This document shows, in pieces, positions 39,758 to 56,113 of a stretch of DNA of 64,000 nt. Under the pieces are notes generated by a model, which made no database searches, was not told the origin of the DNA, and saw nothing but the letters and a program-made list of their open reading frames with translations. A program made the translations under genes and the position numbers. The number at the start of each line of letters is the position of its first letter. Position 1 is the first letter of the stretch. Source of the DNA: Epiperipatus broadwayi (taxonomy: Eukaryota; Onychophora; Udeonychophora; Euonychophora; Peripatidae); the NCBI GenBank assembly GCA_028023455.1, contig JAQFVV010012394.1, positions 25,677,053-25,741,052 of the forward strand, given 5' to 3'.

Positions 39758-40045
39758 ACATTTGGCAATGCAGTAGGAAATAGTGATTAAAAAAAAATAC
39801 TTATAAATTTAAATAACATTATTGCATATTTACTTTTATTTAAATTTATACCCTTTCTCTTGTTAAATTAAATTATATTTATTGATTTAGAAAGGGAAGG
39901 CAAATTTTTGACTTTTATAAAGTTTTGATATGGCTCATGATTAAATAATTACAATATTTAAGCTAAAAATACTTTTACATAGTATATTTTTATATAAAAC
40001 ATATTCAAAAAGAAAAACTAGTGGTATAAACAAGTAAGTAAATAC

Positions 40046-40183
40046 CGTGAAAAACAGTACACAATTCCAGACTTCCTAGCAAATGTTCCTTTTATTAACT
40101 GTATTATATCATTCACTAAAGATTTTGGTTTTTTAGGAAGCACCAAGTATTTAAGATTTGGTCGATTGAAGCTTTGTATAAAC
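40046..40183 (-). CDS. BLM: BLM exon: start of RecA2 and motif IV
   Basis: Residues 258-304. It encodes FIQSFNRPNLKYLVLPKKPK followed by SGIVYCFSR. SFNRPNL is the conserved entry to the second RecA lobe and GIVYCFSR is motif IV. Acceptor cttgtag, donor TCACG|gtattt, with the Arg codon split. The 9.3 kb intron upstream holds the Penelope-like double element. Confidence 0.96.
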
Positions 40184-40764
40184 CTACAAGACAAAATAAT
40201 AAATAATAACTATCAAGAATGTTTGTCCAAATAATATTAAACAATTTAATTAATATAACTATGATGAGATGAATTTTTTTTATTACAAGTATAGTACATG
40301 CAAAATAACTAATAATCTATACTTTAATTTATTGAATTTTATTTAAATAAATGTTTAAAAAGTATATCCTAAAAACAAAAATGGATTAAATACTTAGAAG
40401 AACAACTTTCCCATCTTCCAAAAAAGCAATGAAAAACACATCAGGTTACAATTGTATTATTTTTCCAATTAGAATGTTGTCAATTGTCTAAGTGAACCAA
40501 ATTAACATGTGATTTTAATCTCCAGGCAAATATCTAGACAACAATTCATTAATTTGTAAAAAAAAAAATAAGGCAATTCTATCACCAAAGTTATGCAGGG
40601 AAAACATAGGTAACATTTAATATGACCTTAAATATATCAGCTGCTTTAGGCTGAAGTGCTCAGTATTGAAAATGCATTATGATTATATTTAACGTTTTCC
40701 CCGTGAATAAAGAGGTATTAAAATTGCCTTTATTAGTTTATTGATTATAAATAAAAAAAAAAAA

Positions 40765-40780
40765 AACTAAATACACATTC
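40765..40780 (+). repeat. Left 16-base target-site duplication of the Penelope-like double element
   Basis: aactaaatacacattc at 40765-40780 is identical to 43478-43493 on the other side of the element. Confidence 0.75.
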
Positions 40781-40922
40781 TCCTGAAGATTGATGATGAT
40801 GGTGTTTTAGTATTAGACTATTTCCATAATCTTATAGAAGTATTAAATGTCTTTAGAAAAATTTAACTTTATTTAAAAATTCCAAATACATAGCATGTCA
40901 AACATGTTAGTATACACTCAAC

Positions 40923-40957
40923 GTTTCAAGAAGTAATTATTATCCCCTCTTCTTCAG
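40923..40957 (-). ncRNA. Hammerhead-like motif at the left end of the Penelope-like element
   Basis: On the minus strand CTGAAGAAGAGGGGATAA is followed by TTACTTCTTGAAACGTTG. AGAG can pair with the TTCTT region next to GAAAC. It sits 30-40 bases downstream of the tRNA-like segment and points outward. Confidence 0.45.
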
Positions 40958-40984
40958 GTGTTGCTGGCCTGACCAGTGACAGTA

Positions 40985-41070
40985 CTAGCATGGGCTTCGA
41001 ACCTGGACCCTTAGATTCTTGAGAAATTGAATTTTAAGATAACGTTCTAATCAACAGAGCCATCCTGCCA
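40985..41070 (-). repeat. tRNA-like sequence, left copy
   Basis: The minus-strand order is GGCAGGATGGCTCTGTTGAT, TAGAACG, a CTTAAAA anticodon-loop-like segment (UAA in the anticodon place), and CCAGGTTCGAAGCCC. It resembles a decayed tRNA-Leu(UAA): A-box-like 5' part and B-box GGTTCGAAGCC. The stems are poor, so it is not a functional tRNA. Confidence 0.5.
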
Positions 41071-43194
41071 AAGGCAATAGTCAGTAGAAATTTCATATAC
41101 TTATCTATAAGGTTCCTCCTCATTTCTCCAGTTTTTTCTAAGAGTAAAATTGATTAGTGGTTTCCATATATTATGTATAGTCATACTAGGTTGACTTAAG
41201 AGATTGTTTGCCATTGTCATGTGAGCAACTTCTTCAAATTTTCATCTTTGTACCTTTTCTTCTCTATCCAATATTTTTGTATTTTCCCAATTGAATATAT
41301 GTTCATTGGTGCATACATAGACACATCTGTTTTCTCTTTTCTAATCATTAGTTTGTGTTCTTACAAGGGCTTTTCAATGGGGTGACTGCTCTCACCAATA
41401 TATGTTCTTCCACAGATGCAGTTTTTCGTTTCAGCATTTCAAGTTTAGGCTTTGTAGATGTTAGACTTCCTTGTAGTATGGTATGTTCTGGAAAGCTGTT
41501 CTGATGTTATACTGATTGCAAATTTTCCTTAATTTGCCTTCTATTTCTGAAATGTATGGGAACACTACAGTACCAATAATTGTTTTTTCTTTTGATGGTT
41601 CTTCGTGGTACCTATTTAAGGTTTTCTTAATAACAGCTGATGGATAACCATTTTCCATAAAAGATATAGATTTTTTCTTTTTCCAAATCACTGGTTTCTG
41701 ATCAAACTTCTTTTGCTCTGTTCTATAGTAATAGTATAACTCCATGTTTTGTGTTTCTGGTGTGATTGGATGTATAGGCTAGGTATTTTCCTGTATGTGT
41801 GGGTTTTCGGTAAACTGTAGTTTTGATTTTGCCATGAGGGAGTCTTGTCACAAGAATATCTAAGAATGCCAATTTTTGTTCTTGTTCTGATTCTATTGTG
41901 AATTTAATTGAAGGGGATATGTTGTTGATGTTTTTCCAGAAAGTTTGTAGCAGTGTTTCACCATGTGGCCATGCAACAAATGTATTATCCACACAGCGAA
42001 GCCAAACTTTAGGTGAATTATGGAATAGTTTTTATCACTGTGGTTTCAAGTTCTTCCATGTAAATATTACGAATCAGGGATGATAATAGTGAGTTCATAG
42101 TCATTCCTTGATTTTGTTAGAAGAATTCTGTGTTATAACCTACTTTCAATATAACAGAATTCTGCCAACAAAGTCAAGGAATGGCAATGAGCTCACCATT
42201 GTCACCCCTGAATAGCAATATTTATATAGAAGAACTTGAAACCACAGTTATAAAAACGACTCCATATCCACCTAAAGTTTGGCTTTTCTATGTGGATGAT
42301 ACATTTGTTGTATGGCCACATGGTGAAACACTGCTACAAACTTTTTGGAAACACATCAACAACATATCCCCTTCAAATAAATTCACAATAGAATCAGAAC
42401 AAGAACAAAAATTGGCATTCTTAGTTGTTCTTGTGATAAAACTCCCTCATGGCAAAATCAAAACTACAGTTAACCGAAAACCCACAAGTACAGGAAAATA
42501 CCTAGCCTATACATCCAACCACATCAGAAAGACAAAACGTGGAGTTATACTATTACTATGAAACAGAGCAAAAGAAATTTGTTCAGAAACCAGCGATTTG
42601 AAAAAAAGAAAAGATTTTTTCTTATGAAAAATGATTATCCATCAGCTGTTATTAAGAAAACCTTAAATAGACAGCAAGAAGAACGTTCGTACCCATATGT
42701 TCCAAAAATAGCAGACAAATTAAGAAAAATATGCTATCAGTATATCATCAGAACAGCTTTTTCCAGAACCATACCATACTACAAGGAATTCTAAGATCTA
42801 CAAAGCCTAAACTTGAAATGCTGAAAAGAAAAAACTGCATCTATGAAATACTATGTGATTGTGGAAGAACATATATTGGTGAAAACAGTCATCCCATTGA
42901 AAAGTGCTTGCAAGAACACAAATTGATGATTAGAAGAGAGAAAACAGATGTGTCTATGTATGTACCAATGAACATATGTTCAATTGGGAAATTACAAAAA
43001 TATTGGCTAGAAAAGAAAAGGTATAAAGAAGAAAATTTAAAAAAGTTACTCACATGACAATGGCAAACAATCCCATAAGTCAACCTAGTCAGACTATGCA
43101 TAATGTATGGAAACCACTAATCAACTTTGCTCTTAGGAAAAAGTAGAGAAATCAGGAAAAACCTCAATGTGAAATTTATATTGACTGGTTGCTT

Positions 43195-43280
43195 TTAGCA
43201 AGATAACTCAGTTGGTTAGAGCATTACCTTAAAATTCAATACTCAAAAATCTAAAAGTCCAGGTTTGAATCCCATGCTAG
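43195..43280 (+). repeat. tRNA-like sequence, right copy
   Basis: TAGCAAGATAACTCAGTTGG, TTAGAGC, CTTAAAA and CCAGGTTTGAATCCC, ending CATGCTAG. The A-box (taactcagttgg) and B-box (ggtttgaatcc) are clear. TAGCA pairs with TGCTA as a partial acceptor stem, and ACTC with GAGC as a D stem. It points outward, toward the element end. Confidence 0.6.
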
Positions 43281-43307
43281 TACAGTCACTGGTCGGGCCA
43301 GCAACAC

Positions 43308-43341
43308 CTGAAAAAGAATGGAGAATAATACCTTTCAAAAC
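43308..43341 (+). ncRNA. Hammerhead-like motif at the right end, decayed
   Basis: CTGAAAAAGAATGGAGAATA followed by ATACCTTTCAAAACATTG. It aligns with the left copy but both boxes are altered (CTGAAAA, CAAAAC). Confidence 0.3.
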
Positions 43342-43477
43342 ATTGTGCATTTATTAACCTGTTTGATATGCTATTACTAATAGTTGAATGTATTTGGAAT
43401 ATTTAACTAAAGTTACATTTTTTTAAAGACATTCAACACTCATATTAGATGATAAAAATAGTCCAATATAAAAATAC

Positions 43478-43493
43478 AACTAAATACACATTC
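43478..43493 (+). repeat. Right 16-base target-site duplication
   Basis: aactaaatacacattc, identical to 40765-40780. Confidence 0.75.
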
Positions 43494-45990
43494 ATTTTAA
43501 TATATTTCTTCAGGCTAAAATCAAAATATAATGATAAGCTTATATGCTATTTAAAATAAAAATAATATCACTATAAACATGATTGATCACTATATACAGT
43601 GATATTCTTTAGCTACTTCAGCTTTTTGAGCGCTACGAACATGTATCAGGCGGTGTTCAGATGATGTTCTGTTTTCTTTCTTTGCTGACATAAAAGGTAT
43701 AAGTGTGACGTAGATGAAAATACGATCGTTCAAAAGGTTGGTGACATAGCTTTCAGAAAATGTTTATTTCAAAAAAATCGGTTAGAATTTAAATTTTTGG
43801 CAGCAGTTTTAATCAACCACAGTATTTAATTCTTTTGTCTTTTTTAATAATTTTTGTACTTATCACGAAGCGATAAAAGACAAAAATAATTTACGGGGCT
43901 GCAGTTGACATTTCTCCGGTACTATTACAAAGATGGCTGACAGAAGCTGTTGAACGTAATTTTGTAAGTAACATTTAAAAATTTTTTTTAAAATTTTTTT
44001 AATAAAACTATAATATATTTTTATTTAAATTAGCATTTTTATTAATTAGTTTGTAATTTGTGTGTGTTAGTTATTTACGTTCGTATACAATTAATATATA
44101 ATATAACTCGTTCTACACTTATAAAAATAATGTTTTTCAAAAAGTATAATTTATTACGAAAATCATTAATTATGTTTATATATATAATATAATATGGTTT
44201 ATAAGTAATTTGTTATAATTCCGATTCTTGTTTACGTTTTTCAAGTCTATAGCTAACAAATGATCTGTATGCAAATAAATTATATATACGTGATTCATGC
44301 TTTGGTTTTGCTATATGTTTCATAACATTATTTTCAGGTCAATAGTTAACAAATACACTATATGCAAATAAATTATATCTATGTAGTACAATAAATATAA
44401 TAAGATAGCATCACTTGTGTGCATAAAGAATATAAACATCACTGGTGTCCATAAAGAATATAAACATCACTGATGTACACAAAAAATATAAAATGAAGAG
44501 ATGAAACTCATTTTATCATAGTGATATAGACAGTAGCCTACAATTTCTAGTTTTAGACAGACAAGAAGCCAATTGCTATGATGATTTCTTTTGTATCTTT
44601 TATTAGGATGAATCTTTTTTCTTTTTAGATGCCTTTGACATTTAGAACATTTGGGGTACAAAATAAAAATAAAGAAGTCATATCCGACTTCTTTTGGAGA
44701 TTGTGAAGCTGTGGATTATCTCAGGTAAAACATGTTATACATGTTTAGAAAGATAATTTTGTGAGGAATGCAAAGAAATTATCACTGAAGATGTATTTTC
44801 AATTTTAGTTAATGTTACTTATCAAATTATGAACAAACAATAAAATAATAAGTATTTTGGATGTGAAAATTTCTTTTTCCCCTTATTTTTTATATAGTTA
44901 TCACTATTTATTTTATGCTTATTGTTTTCCTTAATGTTTCTAGTTTCTAGCAATGTAATTGTTTTTGCTCTAACATAATTAAAACTGAAGTTATTGTGAA
45001 AATTGTGTCTCAGGCCAGTATTTTAAAAAATTCAATATGGCGCTTGAAGCTGAAGTAGTTAGATCAGTTATAGAAAATGATTAATAGAAGAACAAATGTA
45101 AATACAAAGGAATATGAAAGTTGAATCACAATGGATTAATTTTTTTAATTACTCTTGACAAAATTTATATTGTTCTTGTACAAATATCAAAGATTCTAAT
45201 GATATATATCATTCAACAATCAAAAATAATTTAAAATTGGAAGTAAAAATAAAAATATGAGCATGAAGGATAGAAAAGTCGAACAGTGTTATTTCAAGTC
45301 TATTTAAAAAAGCAAAGATTCATAAAAAGACTGTTAAAAATAATGTAAAGATGACAAAATGCTCTCAAAGTCGAAAAGAAAAAATAAATAAATCAAGACC
45401 AAAAATTTTTAATATTATTATTGATGAAGATAGCAGAAAAAAATTATTATGAGATATGCAATGGCTGAAAAGAAAGTCAGTTTTGGTAACATGAATTTAA
45501 GTAAGACTCTCAAAATGATTTGAATAACTTCATACTGATGTAGAAATTGTATAATTAGTTAAAAGAGAGAGAGAGAGAAATTACAATTAAAACTAATAAG
45601 TATTAAATAAAATTGCCTGGACTTGTGTTATAGGATTTGCCTAAAAGCAAAAGTTACAACAAAAGTGCTCCTGAATATCTGTTGTCTATTTAAAGACTCA
45701 AAAGATTTTTTAAATATTTCATGTTACTATTATAAACTACTAGCTAATCTGCAATATGAAATAGTTGAATGAAAAGATGCAAACCCATTAGTTTATGGAT
45801 ATATAAGATCAATATCTTTATCTTCCAATAAACATAAAAAAAATAAATGATTCAATTGGCATAATAATTTAACACATATGCACTGTGCAATGCTATGTAG
45901 TTATTGGAAATTTATCAATAAAATGATTAAAAGTAGATCAGCTAAGGAAATATCAGAATAGTAGTAATTGATGATTTATTTGTAGCAATT
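43494..45990. other. Intronic stretch, unresolved
   Basis: It holds the GC-richer segment 43600-43970 discussed under findings, an AT-rich stretch, and from about 45240 sequence that may be the decayed 5' part of an RTE copy leading into 46020. No clear protein is readable. Confidence 0.35.
44409..44492 (+). repeat. 28-base tandem repeat, three units
   Basis: catcacttgtgtgcataaag and its variants catcactggtgtccataaag and catcactgatgtacacaaaa start at 44409, 44437 and 44465, each followed by aatataaa. Confidence 0.85.
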
Positions 45991-46019
45991 ATAAGATGAG
46001 GCTAATATGCCTATATATT

Positions 46020-46400
46020 TGAAAAAGCTTTCAAGATAAGAGTTTTACCAGTTTTTACATAAGGATCTGAGATTTCAATATTTAACAAAAAGGCAATTGA
46101 GATTTCAGACCACTCAACAAAATATGAACAACTATCATAAACAGGTACAATTGTCATCATTAAAAGACTCAAGAGACTAAAATGGAGCTGGATTGGACAC
46201 ATTATTAGAAGAGATGCTAAGAGATAGACACTGGAAGTTTTAAATCGGATGCAAAAAAATTATAAAATATCTAGAAAGAGACCCTATTTGAGAAGGATGG
46301 ATGAAATAAAGTAAGTTTGCTGGTAAGCTGGAATAACTGGATTAAACTTAAAAACGTTCAGCCTGCAGGAAATCAATAATAGTTGAATATGATGATGATG
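46020..46400 (+). pseudogene. RTE-like retrotransposon C-terminal remnant (copy D)
   Basis: Decayed plus-strand sequence reads KRLKRLKWSWIGHIIRRDAK, then EVLNRMQKNYK and SRKRPYLRRMDEIK, matching the C-terminal block of copies A and B. It ends in an ATGATGATGAATA tail, the kind of short repeat seen at RTE 3' ends. Confidence 0.7.
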
Positions 46401-47456
46401 AATATTTGAGGAAAAGGAAAAAAGAAAATACTTAAAAGCACAGTGTGTCACTGCATACATAGTCACTATCGCATAAAAGAAATAGATGAAAATGTCAAAA
46501 GCAATGATTTTAATCTCATGTCAAATGTTTCTGATTGGGATCCGAATATGTTAATATTATTACTGAAGCGGTGCATATCTGCATGCGTATATGCTTGCTT
46601 CATGTTTGCTCAAACTACAACCTATTTCCCATCGTAATATATTTCTTTATATCTGCACACATTAGTAATATGCGCCTGTGTGTGGGTACAATTTTACATT
46701 TTTAAAAGTTCAGCCCACTACATTTTAAATTAAAAAAAGGTATTTTTATTAAAAAGCCTGATCAATCAAGTAATATTAATGTATTGCATACAATGAATGG
46801 TAGGGCAGGTAATGAAAAGAAGTCATTACCAAAAGCATAAGCACCTTATTTCCTTATCGATAGAGACAATTGGATGAAAAATAGTTACAGTTAAACAACC
46901 TTTAAAGTCTGTACATACTTTAAGGTATAAGATATAAAATTAGAACAAAGGCAAGGAAATCAATGTGGTTGCATGAGAATAGGAGGAAGTAAGAAAAACA
47001 TGGAATGTCAATTAAGAAAAAAAGTCAAGTTAATCCATGAGATACACCCCAGGCACAAGAAGAGAATATAAGTGGGGGGGGGGGGCATTGTTTATTATTG
47101 TGGGCCTATTATTATTATTATTCTAATATATTTTGGAATTTGGATTGATATTTTTTAAAAAAATTTAGAGATATTCTAAATTCGTCTGTGTATTCTACAT
47201 CTACTGCTGAACTCTGTTTTATTATATATAAATACTTAAAGCACCTGCCATCATGTGTGAGTAGTCAGGCATTAGCTTCTCAATGGTCATCAGGCGAAGT
47301 CTGGCATCCCTGAAGAAGTTCCATCTCAACATCAAATTCCTTATACCTCCTATCAATACCATGCAAGTCCTGAAGACCAAGAATCACTTGATCAAGCTGC
47401 GCTATAATCTTGTCAGTAGTAGTTTCCTGAAGGTTTGTGATGATGGTGTTCTAGCT

Positions 47457-47820
47457 GTATTTTTATATTGGACTATTTCCATCATCTAATGTGTGTTGAA
47501 TGTCTTTAGAAAAGTTTAATTTTATTTAAATATTTCAATACATTCAACTGTTAGTAATATCACAGCAAACAGGTCCTGTTTGTTGTGATATTACTAACAG
47601 TTGATGCATATACTAACCTGTTTGCTGTGATATTACTAACAGTTGGTGCATATACTCACCTATTTGCTGTGATATTACTAACAGTTGGTGCATATACTAA
47701 CCTGTTTGCTGTGATATTATTAACAGTTAAACGTATTTGGAATATTTAAATAAAATTAAACTTTTCTAAAGACATTCAACACACATATTAGATGATGAAA
47801 ATAGTCCAATATAAAAATAT
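47457..47820. repeat. Inverted pair of Penelope-like terminal sequences around a 42-base tandem array
   Basis: Left tttttatattggactatttc and aatgtctttagaaaagttta are the reverse complements of taaacttttctaaagacatt and aatagtccaatataaaaata on the right. The same terminal sequence ends the element at 43380-43477. Between them is a tandem array (next entry). Confidence 0.8.
47573..47735 (+). repeat. 42-base tandem repeat, about four units
   Basis: gatattactaacag recurs at 47587, 47629, 47671 and (with one change) 47713, with tttgctgt before and ttggtgcatatactaacc after. The period is exactly 42 bases. Confidence 0.9.
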
Positions 47821-49099
47821 TGCCGGTAGTATGTTTTAATTATATTTAAATGCCATGTAACTGTAGCTCATTTTATTATTTAGTATTCTTTTTTGCTAGT
47901 CTTAACTTATTCAATTTTATATAATATTATTTAGCCATGTCAATTCTATTAGTTTTGAGTATTTAGCAAATTTAAAGTTGATTTTTTAATTTTATTTAAG
48001 TAACTTAAATGATGGAAGGAGTTAAAAAATTTAAATCATTAAATGTGTTTATGCTTTCTTCGCTCTCCAGGCCCCAATGGATAGAGAGTTGAGAAGACCT
48101 AGGAGTTAAAGTTGTGAAATTTAGCACAATAACAAAATGTATTTAAATCTATTTCTTTCTTACTCTTACCCCCCCCCCCCCACGTCAAAGAAAGTTATTT
48201 TCAACTTTTAGAATTATTTAAAGGTTATTGAAGGATGGCGAGCATATTTTGAAGAATCAATTATATAAGTAAATATTGTTTATCATGGCCCTATAAAGAT
48301 ACAATCTCACCAAAATGTTAAAAGCACCTTTTATAGTAAAGAATATCTGTACTAGAAATATATATATTAATTATGACATGTTAAAGTTTTACTTCATGTA
48401 AATCCTATATCAATAATCCTGCCTATAGTTAAAATTATTTTATGCGAGGAAAGTAATGTTAATGATTCCTCTTTGTTATAATTAAGGATTTATTACATGA
48501 AAGTAATATAAATAATTTATTTAAATATCTGTGTCACATAGCCTATATATGTACTACGGTATATAATTAAAATAAACCACAATTTGTGTATAGGTAATGT
48601 CATTAATAATAAAGCATGCTATCAGTTATATTACGAGTGATTAATCTTCCCATCACTTAAAAGTTATATTAAATTACGAATTTAAGATTAAGTTAATAAA
48701 TAAATTATTGTGAACGGGTGTCAAGTTCTAAAAATTATAAGTGATTAAATGGGGATACTGATTATTTTATTAAAATGAATTTTATGTTTATTATCGTGTA
48801 GGTGGAAGATTTATTAAGTTATCATTATTTATTATTATAAATTGCGTTCCTGTCCTCCCTACAGGTTTCTTTGTGATATTTTGTCAACAGTTTAGGCTGT
48901 CAAAAGAAAAAAAAAAAATCCACATACTAAATAGATAATCTGCAATTATTATATAGAAAACTCTCCCCTCCCCCAACATTAACACTGTACCATTATCATA
49001 TCAGCATACAGGAATTCAAGTAGGCAAAAGACATTATTTTTGTCTCATACCCTTTTTCCTGTCTTTTCGTTCTTATAAATATTTCCCTATTTACATATA

Positions 49100-49290
49100 A
49101 ATCAATAGCAATAGCAAACTCTCCATACAGCATTGCCACGTAGTGCAAGACTTCATAAACAATGAATGCAAAGTTAACCTACTAGATAGGGATTTTATGC
49201 ACAAACCTTCTTGCATCCATTGATGACTTCTGTATGAAGAGTTTGCTATTGTTATTAAGGAGCCTGTGTAAGCATATGAAATGGTGATGT
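49100..49290 (+). repeat. Dispersed repeat, related to 21890-22150
   Basis: It shares tagggattttatgcacaaac-type sequence, ccattgatgacttctgtatg, aagagtttgctattg and gtgtaagcatatgaaatggt with the other copies. Confidence 0.45.
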
Positions 49291-49319
49291 TTCATAATTC
49301 CCTTCTTCTAATCTACATC

Positions 49320-49392
49320 TTTGTGAATTATCCAATAAAAAAAACCCCAGTTAACTCTATCAAATGCATTTTCAGGATCAATAAACCAATAT
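49320..49392 (-). pseudogene. Non-LTR reverse transcriptase scrap (motif A)
   Basis: The minus strand reads WFIDPENAFDRVNWGFFYWI, which resembles the LINE reverse-transcriptase motif A (F-x-D-x-x-x-AFD-x-V). It differs from the RTE family elsewhere in the window (YEKAFDSI), so it derives from another LINE clade. Only about 25 residues are readable. Confidence 0.5.
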
Positions 49393-49481
49393 TATTACTA
49401 ATATTTTTAGAATTATTTACTGTGAAAATAAAAAATTAATAATTTCTCCAATTCAGTCATAATATTTCCAAAGATATACTA

Positions 49482-54461
<4,980 letters not shown>

Positions 54462-54552
54462 CTAAAATATATAAGTATAAAGGAATATATCTTAATTTTA
54501 AAGAATTTAATATGAAATGTTTCATCTGTAAGAGTGATATCTATAAGCTCAC

Positions 54553-54666
54553 TTTTTCAGGAGTAACATACAATAACTTAACACCAGGATCTCTCATTGA
54601 TAACTGAATGTAGACATTATTGGCGGCATTTTGGTCTATTTCACCGGAGAGATGGGTCGCTGGAAT
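54553..54666 (-). CDS. BLM: BLM exon: RecA1 strand between motifs Ia and II
   Basis: Residues 138-175, exactly 38 codons, phase 0 at both ends. It encodes IPATHLSGEIDQNAANNVYI and ends in KLLYVTPEK, the RecQ block with the motif Ib TPE. The acceptor is taatag and the donor GAAAAA|gtgagc. Only 91 bases of intron separate it from the next exon. Confidence 0.95.
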
Positions 54667-54845
54667 CTATTAAAATATATTATACTTTTTACAATTTATA
54701 TTTCATATTTCTAACTAATCAGATTTAAATATTACCAAAATCACACTTTTCTTTATGTTTGCCATAATATCCTATAAATATAATTTGTCCAAACTACAAA
54801 TACGTTTTAGCAAAACTCTGTATTTGTACATACACAGACACCTAC

Positions 54846-54873
54846 GTTTCGACTGACCTGCAGTCTTCTTCAG
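54846..54873 (-). ncRNA. Hammerhead-like core, well preserved
   Basis: Minus strand: CTGAAGA-A-GACTG-CAGGT-CAGTC-GAAAC. The 5-bp stem is perfect and the loop differs from the 30559 copy by one base. It points outward from the palindrome 54857-55026. Confidence 0.5.
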
Positions 54874-55026
54874 AGGTTTATTGATAAGAATAATTCAGAG
54901 AAACGAAATTATTTTAGTCTAACGTTCATAATTTTTCTAAAGTTTGAAAAATTATGAACGTTAGACTAAAATAATTTCGTTTCTCTGAATTATTCTTATC
55001 AATAAACCTCTGAAGAAGACTGCAGG
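54857..55026. repeat. Near-perfect palindrome, about 80-base arms
   Basis: cctgcagtcttcttcagagg through cgttcataatttttc is an apparently exact reverse complement of gaaaaattatgaacg through cctctgaagaagactgcagg, with a spacer of about 8 bases at 54938-54945. The left side continues with a full core and flank. The right side stops at the stem loop. Confidence 0.9.
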
Positions 55027-55730
55027 AATCAAATATACACATACTAATTAATCGCTAGCCAAATATGTACTATATTGGCATTATTTTACTTATGCCCTCT
55101 ATAGAAATTTAACAACTTTTATAAGATGTTTGATGAAAAATCAATTAACTTCTATTTCAATAAACCTGTCATCATCAATTGCACCAGAAAATAGGTGAAA
55201 TCTCATCAAAGACAGCAACTCAATGCCTATTTAAGCAACCTTGCAACATTCAATTTGATATTAAAGTTATGTGTTAATTGACAAGAAAGCTTCATTTTTA
55301 AATAACATTGCTTTCCAGTAAATATTTAAATATGAAAATATTAATTAATTAAAAACCACATAAATATGTGATATATTAATATTATTTATGTCCTCTTAAT
55401 AATAATTATTATTGGCTGTTCCCACTATTGAGTTAATAATATTTTATCATCATTTATTATCTATATATAAATTACTTATTTTTTTTTATTTTTAAAAAAG
55501 CAGTTTTACAAACAAAACCATAGTAGAAATCATACGATTTAAAAACAGTTGATCTAATAACTATGTATTATGACTTTTTAAGATCCTGCTTTCATGCAAA
55601 TTACTGCATGAATAACAGGAAAAAAAAAAACAACATTTGAAAACATTTTTCAAACAAAAGTGTGTTTGAGAGATCAGAAAATCTCATTTATTGGAAATGT
55701 TCAAATATTATACATATATAAAATAAATCA

Positions 55731-55886
<156 letters not shown>

Positions 55887-56113
55887 TTAAAATAAAATGA
55901 AAAATAATTAAAATATGTGTTTTCTGTATGCATGTATCATATAATTAGAGGATAAAAAAAATGAGCTGATAAAATCCCCACCAACTTATCTTTCCCATTT
56001 CTTTTTTGGCAGTGTAAGAAGAATATCTGTTTTATAATAGCACCTTTTTTTTTTTGTAAAAAAAAAAACCTATATATTTATAATAAATATTATATTGATA
56101 ATCCTGTATCATC

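Larger units (their letters stand above)
40781..42137 (-). mobile_element. Penelope-like retroelement, left inverted copy
   Basis: Minus-strand frames give the end of the Penelope-type reverse transcriptase (41992-41723: TFVAWPHGETLLQTFWKNIN, KLAFLDILVTRLPHGKI, TVYRKPTHTGKYLAYTSNH) and the linker (41745-41461: YPSAVIKKTLNRYHEEPSKE). Decayed GIY-YIG endonuclease sequence lies near 41400, where a deletion of about 20 bases removes the start of the motif that the right copy keeps. Tail, tRNA-like and hammerhead-like segments follow. The catalytic YVDD is reduced to a D-N-T context at the frame start. It is the mirror image of 42150-43477. Confidence 0.85.
42150..43477 (+). mobile_element. Penelope-like retroelement, right inverted copy (RT and GIY-YIG)
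   Basis: The plus strand 42181-42561 encodes MAMSSPLSPLNSNIYIEELE (RT motif 4-5 region) and VWLFYVDDTFVVWPHGETLL (catalytic YVDD), then KLAFLVVLVIKLPHGKI and NRKPTSTGKYLAY. A linker frame runs 42558-42794. After a frameshift, 42785-43057 encodes LKRKNCIYEILCDCGRTYIG followed by E (GIY-YIG nuclease signature) and CLQEHKLMIRR. The RT lacks its N-terminal half, so even this better copy is 5'-truncated and broken. It belongs to the Penelope order by YVDD plus C-terminal GIY-YIG. Confidence 0.9.

Noticed and set aside
47573-47735. CRISPR array
   Set aside because: The 42-base units are contiguous and identical without unique spacers, and the genome is eukaryotic.
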